A model generated the notes under the pieces. That model was not told the DNA's origin. It saw only the letters and a list, made by a program, of their open reading frames with translations, and did not search any database. A stretch of DNA of 64,000 nt from Planctomycetota bacterium (lineage in GTDB: Bacteria; Planctomycetota; UBA1135; GCA-002686595): assembly GCA_016779205.1 (NCBI GenBank), contig JADHOC010000006.1, positions 1 through 64,000 on the forward strand, in the 5' to 3' direction. The stretch's first letter is position 1, and the number at the start of each line of letters is the position of its first letter. A program made the translations under genes and the position numbers. Of this stretch, positions 54,760 through 61,904 are shown one piece after another.

Positions 54760-55539
54760 ATGACCGATCCCACCAACACCAGCGCGATCCGCGCCGAGGG
54801 CCTCGCCAAGACCTTCCATGATCCCCAACGCGGGGTCGTGGAGGCCGTGAAGGGCGTGGACCTCGACTGTCACAAGGGCGAGATCTTCGGGCTGCTCGGG
54901 CCCAACGGCGCGGGCAAGACCACCACCCTGCGCATGCTCTCCACCATCCTCGCCCCCACGGCGGGTCGGGCGCTGATCGACGGCGTGGACGTGGCCGAGG
55001 ACCCCCTGGAGGTCCGCCGCCGGCTGGGCTTCCTCTCGGGGAGCACGGGCCTGTATCCCCGCCTCACCGGCCGGGAGACCCTGCGCTACTTCGGGCGCCT
55101 CCACGGGCTGGAGGGGGAGCGCCTCGAGGCCGCGATCGCGCGGGCCTTCGACGCCTTCGACCTCCACGCCTTCGGTGACGGCCGCTGCGAGGCCCTGTCC
55201 ACCGGCCAGAAGCAGCGGGTCTCCATCGCCCGCGCCGTGCTCCACGACCCGCCGGTGCTCATCCTGGATGAGCCCACCACCGGGCTGGACATCATGGCCT
55301 CCAGCGACATGATCCAGTTCATCGAGTCGCGCCGGGAGGCGGGGACCTGCGTGCTCTTCAGCACGCACATCCTCAGCGAGGCGGAGCGGCTCTGCGACCG
55401 GATCGGCATCGTCTACGACGGCCGCATGCTGGCCGCCGGCAGCCTCGACGAGCTGCGCGCCATGACCAGCAAGGAGTGGCTCGAGGAGATCTTCCGGGAG
55501 CTCGTGCAGCGCGCCGACGCGGGCGAGGGTGCCGCTTGA
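54760..55539 (+). CDS. ABC transporter ATPase, NatA-like (259 aa)
   Basis: Complete nucleotide-binding domain: Walker [17 protein letters not shown] (about 51-60), ABC signature [16 protein letters not shown], Walker [14 protein letters not shown], and the switch His in [11 protein letters not shown]. The sequence closely follows the NatA/CcmA type that pairs with ABC-2 permeases. It starts 7 bp after the first permease gene, and its stop TGA lies in TTGA with the TTG of the next gene. Energises the export complex with both neighbouring permeases. Confidence 0.95.
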   Translation: MTDPTNTSAIRAEGLAKTFHDPQRGVVEAVKGVDLDCHKGEIFGLLGPNGAGKTTTLRMLSTILAPTAGRALIDGVDVAEDPLEVRRRLGFLSGSTGLYPRLTGRETLRYFGRLHGLEGERLEAAIARAFDAFDLHAFGDGRCEALSTGQKQRVSIARAVLHDPPVLILDEPTTGLDIMASSDMIQFIESRREAGTCVLFSTHILSEAERLCDRIGIVYDGRMLAAGSLDELRAMTSKEWLEEIFRELVQRADAGEGAA

Positions 55540-57641
55540 AGACGTCCCTCGACGTCCTCCGGGTCGAGCTCCTCCAGCTCGCCCGGGACCGGCGCGCCCT
55601 CTTCTCGGCGATCGTCCTCCCGGCGCTGCTCTACCCCCTGCTCTTCTGGGGGACGGGCGCGCTCAAGGCGGTCGGCGAGGAGACCATGTCGGAGCGCACG
55701 GTGCGGGCCCTCGTGGACCTCTCCTCGATCGACCCCGCGACCGAGGAGGCCTTCCTCGCGGGGCTCGTGGACCAGGGCCCCATCACCCTGACCGAGGTGG
55801 ACGCCTCCGAGCTCCGCGGCGATGACGAGGACGCCGCCCGCGCGGTCGCGCGGGAGATGCTGCTCGCCACCTCCGGCTCACCGTCCGCCGCAGCGGATGC
55901 CGACCAGGGCGAGATCCGAGGGGAAGGACCTCCTCCTGCCGACGAAGAGGGCAGCCCCTTCGACGTGCTGATCGTCGCCACGGCGGACGGCCACTCGCCG
56001 GACCTCGTCCGCACCTCCTTCGACCTCTGGTTCGACGTCAAGCGCGACGACGCACGGGAGGCCATGGGCCGCGCGCGGACCGCCCTGCGCGCGCTGGGCG
56101 AGGACATGGCGGCCGGACGGCGCGAGCACCTGCTCGGTGGGGACCCCGCCGCAGGGCTCGCCCCCCGGAGCACGGACGTGGCCTCCGAGGCCGACGCCAG
56201 CGGCGCGCGCCTCGGGATGTGGCTGCCCTTCGTTGTGCTGCTCGTGCTCATCTCCGGAGGCGCCTACGCGGCGCTCGCGGTCTTCGCCGGGGAGCGCGAG
56301 GCGGGCACCCTCGAGACCCTCCTGGTCCAGCCGGTCCCCCACCGCTCGATCGCCATGGGCAAGCTCCTGACGGTCTTCGTCGCGGGCTGCGCGACCCTGG
56401 CCATGAACCTGGGGAGCCTCCTCGTCTGCGCGGCCTCGGGGCTGATGGACCTGGAGGGCATGGACGGCGGGGCCAGCGGGATCGCCTACGAGCGACTGGC
56501 GTCGCTCGTGGTCGAGCTGCCCGCCGCCCTGCTCCTCTGCGCCGTGCTGTGCCTGGTGTGCGGCGGCGCCCGTACCTTCCGCGAGGGGCAGCTGCTCATC
56601 TTCCCGGTGACCCTCCTCGTGGTGATCCCCACGGCGATCGTGCTACGCCCCGAGGTCTCCCTCACGGCCCTCTGGGCCATGGTCCCCTTCTCGGGCTCAG
56701 CCCTCGCCCTGCGCGAGGGGCTCGAGGGGGACCTCAAGCTGCCCCTCGCCGCCCTGGTCATGGTCTCCCATCTCGGCTGGACCTGGCTCGCCGTGGCCCG
56801 GCTGGGCAGCGTGCTCGACGCGGAGCGGGTGCTCGGCGGCGGCGGCGACCGAGAGAGCGAGGCCCACCTGCTCCAGGCCGGCGGGAGGCACGGCGTCCGC
56901 TGGGGCTTCGTGGTCGTCATGAGCGTCTACCTGATCGCCATGAGCGTGCAGCGGCTCGACATGGACGCCGGGCTCTGGTTCACCTTCTGGATGCTGCTGC
57001 CCGCGCTCGCCCTGGCCATCGCGTGGACCGCCCCGAGGGACCGGGGTGAGCCGCGCCGCCTCCTGCGGGCCCTCGGGCTGCGCTTGCCCAGGCCGTCCCA
57101 CGCCCTCGGGGCCCTGCTCCTGGTCCCGGCCCTGGCCAGGGGAGCCCACCGGCTCCTGGAGTGGCAGTCCGAGGTCCTCCCCCTGCCGCCGGGAGCGGCC
57201 GAGGGTGGGATCGAGCTGGAGGCGATCATGGGGACCTCGGGCCCCATGTGGCTGTTCTTCTTCTTCGCCCTGTCCCCCGGCATCTTCGAGGAGCTGGTCT
57301 TCCGCGGCGCGCTGCTGAGCGCGATGAAGCGCGACTTCACCTGGAAGCGCATCGTCTTCTGGCAGGCCCTCTACTTCGCGCTCGTCCACGCTTCGGTCTA
57401 CCGACTGCTCCCCACCGGAATCCTGGGGGCCCTCCTGGCGCTGATCGCCCTCCGTTCGCGGAGCGTGCTCCCCGCCATGATCCTGCACATCGGCTACAAC
57501 GGGCTCCTGGTCCTCGGCACGGCGGACCACCTCAGCTTCACCAGCGAGCCCTGGTTCGACTACGCCCCCTGGGCGGCGATCCCGGGCGTGGCGCTGTTCC
57601 TCATCCCGCCCCGCCAGAGCGCCGACGAGCGCGCGCGCTGA
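55536..57641 (+). CDS. ABC-2 permease fused to CPBP (CAAX/Abi) protease domain (701 aa)
   Basis: The N-terminal half (1-430) is an ABC-2 permease: [20 protein letters not shown], a large extracytoplasmic loop with little similarity, then GERE and AGTLETLLVQPVPHRSI (AGExExGTLETLL motif, about 250). A linking region with several TMs is followed by a CPBP glutamic-type intramembrane protease domain (about 540-700): E585 and E586 with R590 in FEELVFRGALLSAMKRD, His618 (ALVHASVY), and His651 with Asn655 (ILHIGYNG). All conserved CPBP residues are present. This fusion is a known architecture in planctomycetes. TTG start at 55536 overlaps the ATPase stop. Confidence 0.9.
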   Translation: MKTSLDVLRVELLQLARDRRALFSAIVLPALLYPLLFWGTGALKAVGEETMSERTVRALVDLSSIDPATEEAFLAGLVDQGPITLTEVDASELRGDDEDAARAVAREMLLATSGSPSAAADADQGEIRGEGPPPADEEGSPFDVLIVATADGHSPDLVRTSFDLWFDVKRDDAREAMGRARTALRALGEDMAAGRREHLLGGDPAAGLAPRSTDVASEADASGARLGMWLPFVVLLVLISGGAYAALAVFAGEREAGTLETLLVQPVPHRSIAMGKLLTVFVAGCATLAMNLGSLLVCAASGLMDLEGMDGGASGIAYERLASLVVELPAALLLCAVLCLVCGGARTFREGQLLIFPVTLLVVIPTAIVLRPEVSLTALWAMVPFSGSALALREGLEGDLKLPLAALVMVSHLGWTWLAVARLGSVLDAERVLGGGGDRESEAHLLQAGGRHGVRWGFVVVMSVYLIAMSVQRLDMDAGLWFTFWMLLPALALAIAWTAPRDRGEPRRLLRALGLRLPRPSHALGALLLVPALARGAHRLLEWQSEVLPLPPGAAEGGIELEAIMGTSGPMWLFFFFALSPGIFEELVFRGALLSAMKRDFTWKRIVFWQALYFALVHASVYRLLPTGILGALLALIALRSRSVLPAMILHIGYNGLLVLGTADHLSFTSEPWFDYAPWAAIPGVALFLIPPRQSADERAR

Positions 57642-57651
57642 CCCGGGGGCC

Positions 57652-59868
57652 TCAGCGCGCCGCCGGCGCCGCGTCGGTGAGCTGGAGGAGCCGCAGCTCG
57701 GCGGCCTGCACCCCGTCCTCCACCGTCCAGATCGCGTGGAGCGTCCCGGGCTGGGCAGGGTGCGCGGCGAGGCTCAATCGGCCGCTCCGTCGACCCGGGT
57801 CCACGCCGGCGATCTCCACCGGCGGTCCCACGCCCTGACCCGAGGACACGACCCGGGCGGTCCATCGCGCCGGCGCTCCCTCCGGCGCGGCGAGGTAGGT
57901 CACCACGAAGGCGCCCGACCCCGCAGGTGCGATGTCCACGCGACCGAGAGTCTGCCCCGCCGAGACCTCCACGGGACGCGAGTAGCGCACCCCACCATCC
58001 GTGGAGAACGCCACCAGCACACGGGGCGCTCCCCCAGCCGCACCCTCGGTGTACCAGGCGCAGGCCACGGTCGTCCCCTCCGCGGCGACGGCGGGGCCGT
58101 TGACCGGACAGCCCGCGATGCGCCACAGGTCCTGATAGACCGGGCGCGGTTCGCTCCAGCTGCCGTCCGGGGCCCGGCGGACCGTCCAGATGTCCCGGAC
58201 CTCCTCCTCGGTCCGGTTGCGATAGACCACCACGGACGAACCGTCGGCGAGGGCCACCGCGTCGGTGGGACAGCAGTCACAGACGAGGTCGTCGAGCAGG
58301 CGCTCCGGGCCGAGGGCGCCGCCCGCGTCCAGGGTCCGCGCGCGCAGCTGCATCCCGCCTGCGCCGTGGCCGGAGCCATGGTCAGCCTCCCCGCCCGCGC
58401 GGCCGTCGAGCCACACGCAGAGCGCGCCGCCGGTGGGCAGCGGGAGCAAGGAGACGAAACCGTGCTCCACCGGCTGCCGGTCCTCGTGGAGCCAGCCAAG
58501 GTCGCGACCGGGCGGCCCGTCCTCCTCGAGGGTCAGCCGGACGCCGTAGGCGTAGGTGGAATCACCGAGCCGCTCGAGCGTCGCGGCGAGGAGGGCCCCG
58601 GAGCTCAGGCGCGCGGCCCTGGGGACGTCCGCCCAGTTGACGAAGTAGCGCCGCGCCTCGGGGTCTTCCTCGGTCGACTCCATGGTGACCGTCCGCTCGG
58701 ACGGGGACGAGGGATCCCGGTCGCCGATGAGCACGAGCCTGAAGGTGTTGTCGCCACTCCGGGCCGCGCGCGCCGTGGTCACCGCAGGGGGCACCCCGGA
58801 GCCGGCCTCCCCGTCGGGCCCCCCGCCGCCCTCGACGAACACGGGGAAGCGCGCGCTGGTCGGGCTCGCGAACGGCACCAGCTCCACCTCGAGCCGAGCG
58901 CGGGCGGTCTCGCTCGCCGCCCCCGAGGCGCCTGCCCCGAGGAGGATCGCCGCCACCCCCGCGAAGCCGACGCCGGTTCCGAGGACCGAGAGCCACCCGA
59001 CCCGCTGCCCGATCCACAGGCAGAGCGGCAGGGTGAAGAGCGGCGTCGAGCTGAACAGGACCGCCGCGAGTCCACCCGGAAGCTCGCGCATGGCGTAGTG
59101 GTACGGCAAGAGGCCGAGCACCGCGCTGCCGACTCCGATGAGCGAGGCCTTACCCCAGACCGAGGACGGCCCCGGGGCGACGAGCATGGGCTCCACGAGT
59201 CGGCGGAGCTCCCGGACCGGAGTGCTGGTCCGGCCCAGCCCGGAGAGGAGCGCGATGGGGAGCGCGCCGCAGGCCCCCCCGAGGAGCCGCACGAAGCCGC
59301 CGGTGAAGACGTCGACCTCATCGAAGCGCCCGCGACCCAGGGGGACCGCGGTGCCGATGGCCGTCGCAGCGCCCACCGCGAGGAGCACGCCGAGGACCCG
59401 CTTACCCCGCGGGTTGAGGTGGCCCTCCCCATCGCTCGCCCCGGCCCGGTCGAGGGTCACCAGCAGCACCCCCGCGAGGACGAGCGTCATGAAGCCCGCG
59501 AGGCGTATGTCGAGTTCGTCCCCGGCGAGCGGTACCGCGAGCAGCGTCGCGATCGGGACGTTGAGCAGCATCACCGTCGCCGCGGTCTGCACGCCGCAGC
59601 GTCGGAATGCCGCGAAGTAGAGGGTGTCCGAGACGGCGAAGCCGAGCAGCCCCGACCCGAAGAGCCAGAGCCACGCGTCCCCCACGGGCCAGCGGCCGCC
59701 CCCGGCGAGCGCGAGGACCAGAAAGCAACTCGCCGCCACCCCGTTCTTGAACAGGTTGGCGGCAGCGGGGCTGACGTCGCCGCGTGCGAGGACGCGGCTG
59801 ATGGAGATCGATGCGACCGCCCAGCTGGCGGCAGCGGCGAGGGCGCAGGTGAGCGCAGCTGTGGACAC
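57652..59868 (-). CDS. DMT/EamA transporter fused to a sialidase-like propeller (738 aa)
   Basis: Residues 1-315 give ten hydrophobic segments with the EamA duplication (LLNVPIATLLAVPLAGDELD in the first half, AAVLFSSTPLFTLPLCLWIG in the second), as in a full-length drug/metabolite exporter. Directly after TM10 (ILLGAGASGAAS) comes a soluble region (320-738). It looks like an exo-alpha-sialidase-type beta-propeller: RRYFVNWADVPRAARLSSGA, DDLVCDCCPTDAVAL with C530/C532/C533, VVVYRNRTEEEVRDIWTVRR, RIAGCPVNGPAVAAEG and VLVAFSTDGGVRYSRPVEVS. Both halves are intact and there is no stop between them. Ten TMs would leave the propeller in the cytoplasm, whereas its cysteine pattern suggests the periplasm. 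The region GASGAAS could act like a signal-peptide cleavage site. Confidence 0.78.
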   Translation of the reverse strand: MSTAALTCALAAAASWAVASISISRVLARGDVSPAAANLFKNGVAASCFLVLALAGGGRWPVGDAWLWLFGSGLLGFAVSDTLYFAAFRRCGVQTAATVMLLNVPIATLLAVPLAGDELDIRLAGFMTLVLAGVLLVTLDRAGASDGEGHLNPRGKRVLGVLLAVGAATAIGTAVPLGRGRFDEVDVFTGGFVRLLGGACGALPIALLSGLGRTSTPVRELRRLVEPMLVAPGPSSVWGKASLIGVGSAVLGLLPYHYAMRELPGGLAAVLFSSTPLFTLPLCLWIGQRVGWLSVLGTGVGFAGVAAILLGAGASGAASETARARLEVELVPFASPTSARFPVFVEGGGGPDGEAGSGVPPAVTTARAARSGDNTFRLVLIGDRDPSSPSERTVTMESTEEDPEARRYFVNWADVPRAARLSSGALLAATLERLGDSTYAYGVRLTLEEDGPPGRDLGWLHEDRQPVEHGFVSLLPLPTGGALCVWLDGRAGGEADHGSGHGAGGMQLRARTLDAGGALGPERLLDDLVCDCCPTDAVALADGSSVVVYRNRTEEEVRDIWTVRRAPDGSWSEPRPVYQDLWRIAGCPVNGPAVAAEGTTVACAWYTEGAAGGAPRVLVAFSTDGGVRYSRPVEVSAGQTLGRVDIAPAGSGAFVVTYLAAPEGAPARWTARVVSSGQGVGPPVEIAGVDPGRRSGRLSLAAHPAQPGTLHAIWTVEDGVQAAELRLLQLTDAAPAAR

Positions 59869-59885
59869 GCTCGTCGGCGCCTCGA

Positions 59886-60047
59886 TCAGCTCTTGGCTTC
59901 TTCTTCGCCCTTCTCCGCCTTGGAGAGGACGACACCCTTGCGGGCGTCCTTGCGGGCGAGCAGGTACTTGCCCGACCCCATGCCGATCTTGCGGACACGA
60001 CGGCGACCACGGGTGGGTCCGCCTGCTTTGAACTGTGACTTGGCCAT
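59886..60047 (-). CDS. small basic protein, unknown (53 aa)
   Basis: A 53-residue protein (MAKSQFKAGGPTRGRRRVRK, then IGMGSGKYLLARKDARKGVV and an acidic/Lys tail) that is very rich in Lys and Arg. Composition is like a ribosome- or nucleic-acid-associated protein. The frame extends upstream without stop to 60878 antisense to the phosphatase gene, but that extension has no protein character. I found no match to the known small planctomycete ribosomal proteins I can recall. It sits upstream of the DMT-fusion gene on the same strand. Confidence 0.5.
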   Translation of the reverse strand: MAKSQFKAGGPTRGRRRVRKIGMGSGKYLLARKDARKGVVLSKAEKGEEEAKS

Positions 60048-60164
60048 AGCTTTGAACCGCCGCCCCGGGGCATCCGGGGCGAACGCGGCCAAAGAGAGTA
60101 GGAAGGGGACCGCCCCGTGTCGAGAGCCCTCGGGCTGGAAGATCCCAGGCCGTAGACTGCGGGC

Positions 60165-60890
60165 ATGACCGGCCGGCGCATCTTCATCGGGGACCTCCAG
60201 GGGTGCAGGGAGGAGTTCGAGGCCCTGCTCTCCAGGGTGGCCTACGACCCCGCAGGGGACACCCTCCACCCCGTTGGAGACCTCGTGAACCGGGGTCCGG
60301 ACTCCGTGGGGTGCGTCCGACTGTGCCGGGACCTGGGGGCGGAGCCGGTCCTGGGTAACCATGACGTCCACATGCTCCGGCAGTGGCACGACCCCTCCTG
60401 GAGGGGCCGCCGGACCACCCTGGAGGCGCTCCTCGCCGCCCCGGACGGCGAGGAGTTGCTGGCCTGGCTGGAACGGCAACCCCTGGTTCGTGGCTGGGAG
60501 GACGTGGTCTGCCTCCACGCCGGGGTCCACCCGGCCTGGGGGGATCCGGTGGAATGGCTCTCGGGCCGCGACCTGCTCGACGCCGGGGACGCCGACGTGG
60601 AGTTCGCCCTCCGCGCCCGCCACTGCGACGCCACGGGGGCCCAACCGGAGAGCGACTGGCCGCCCCCCGGGGACCCGTTCCTCCCCTGGGACCACTTCTG
60701 GCGCGAGAGGGCCGGTGAGCCCCGCACCGTGGTCTTTGGCCACTGGGCCCGGCGCGGGCTGGTCGAGCTCGAGCGCACCCGGGGGCTGGACACGGGCTGT
60801 GTCTACGGCGGGGAGCTCACGGCCTGGATCCCCGAGGAGGACCGCCTCGTGAGCGTGACCGCGCGGAAGCGGTGGCACGGCGGGTCATGA
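60165..60890 (+). CDS. ApaH-like symmetrical Ap4A hydrolase / PPP phosphatase (241 aa)
   Basis: Metallophosphoesterase of the bis(5'-nucleosyl)-tetraphosphatase (ApaH) group: FIGDLQGCREEF (GDxHG variant with Gln), VGDLVNRGPDS, VLGNHDVHML, CLHAGVHP (HAG) and VVFGHWARRGLV with LDTGCVYGGELTAW. These are the ApaH-specific blocks. The length is slightly shorter than E. coli ApaH (280 aa). The first motif has Gln in place of the usual His (GDLQGC, as in several ApaH proteins). The stop overlaps the methyltransferase start (ATGA). Confidence 0.88.
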   Translation: MTGRRIFIGDLQGCREEFEALLSRVAYDPAGDTLHPVGDLVNRGPDSVGCVRLCRDLGAEPVLGNHDVHMLRQWHDPSWRGRRTTLEALLAAPDGEELLAWLERQPLVRGWEDVVCLHAGVHPAWGDPVEWLSGRDLLDAGDADVEFALRARHCDATGAQPESDWPPPGDPFLPWDHFWRERAGEPRTVVFGHWARRGLVELERTRGLDTGCVYGGELTAWIPEEDRLVSVTARKRWHGGS

Positions 60891-61699
60891 GCTCGACGGC
60901 AGGGCGAGGCGGCAGGCACTACGAGGACCTCGACTGGTACGAGGCGCCAGAGGCCTACGACGCCATCTACGACGTGGACAGCGCGCGGGAGGCGGACTTC
61001 CTCGAGGCCGTGCACCGGGAGCACGCGACCCCTGGACGGGGGCGGCGGGTCCTGGAGCCCGCCTGCGGCTCCGGACGGCTGCTCGCCGCCATGGCGGAGA
61101 GGGGCTGGAGGGTGCGCGGCTTCGACCGCGGCCCCGCGATGGTGCGGTTCAGCCGGGAGCGGCTGCGGGCGGAGGGCCTCCAGGGGACCGTCGTCCACGG
61201 TGACATGGCGACCTTCGAGACGCCAGGCCGGTTCGACCTCGCCCACTGCCTCGTGAGCACGTTCAAGTACCTGCTCACCGAACGCCAGGCCCGCGCGCAC
61301 CTCCGCGCGGTGGCGCGGGCGCTGCGGCCCGGAGGCGTCTACGCCCTCGGCTTCCACCTCTCCCGCTACGGCGCCTCCCGCAAGGCCCACGAGCGGTGGA
61401 CCGTCGAACGGGCGGGGACCACCGTGGACTGCACCGTCACGACCTGGCCCCCTGACCGCGCCCGTCGGCGGGAGCGCGTCGAGGCCCGCATGCGAGTGGT
61501 CGAGGGTGGCAAGGAGCGGCGCTCACGAACCGCCTGGGAGTTCCGCACCTATGACGCACAGCAGGTCCAGTCACTGCTCCGCGGGGTCCCCGAGCTCGAA
61601 CACGCGGCCACCTACGACTTCCACTACGAGATCGACGAGCCTCAGGTCCTGAGCGACCGCCAGTTCGACACCCTCCTCGTCCTACGACGGCGTCCCTGA
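60887..61699 (+). CDS. class I SAM-dependent methyltransferase (270 aa)
   Basis: Rossmann-type methyltransferase. Motif I is VLEPACGSGRLLAAM (about residues 50-65), motif II-like RVRGFDRGPAM, motif III-IV GTVVHGDMATFETPGRFDLA, and the post-motif ALRPGGVYALGFHLSRYG. The acceptor is unknown. The ATG at 60887 (MSSTAGRGGRHYEDL) lies in ATGA with the phosphatase stop, which favours it over an earlier in-frame start at 60872. Translational coupling with the ApaH-like gene is likely. Confidence 0.88.
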   Translation: MSSTAGRGGRHYEDLDWYEAPEAYDAIYDVDSAREADFLEAVHREHATPGRGRRVLEPACGSGRLLAAMAERGWRVRGFDRGPAMVRFSRERLRAEGLQGTVVHGDMATFETPGRFDLAHCLVSTFKYLLTERQARAHLRAVARALRPGGVYALGFHLSRYGASRKAHERWTVERAGTTVDCTVTTWPPDRARRRERVEARMRVVEGGKERRSRTAWEFRTYDAQQVQSLLRGVPELEHAATYDFHYEIDEPQVLSDRQFDTLLVLRRRP

Positions 61700-61904
61700 T
61701 CGAATCCCCGTCCTCCGGTGATGCCCACGGGGCTCAGCTGGGATCGGGTCCTCGCCACCTCCCCCCGTCACCGAGGTCCGGGGATGGAGACGGCCGCCAC
61801 GGGTCCCGGTACGCCAGTGAGATCGGCGAGGTACCGAACCGAGCCCGGTCAAGATTTGTCCCGCCAGGGGCGCCCCATGAAGGGACGGATTGAGAAACTT
61901 CGAT

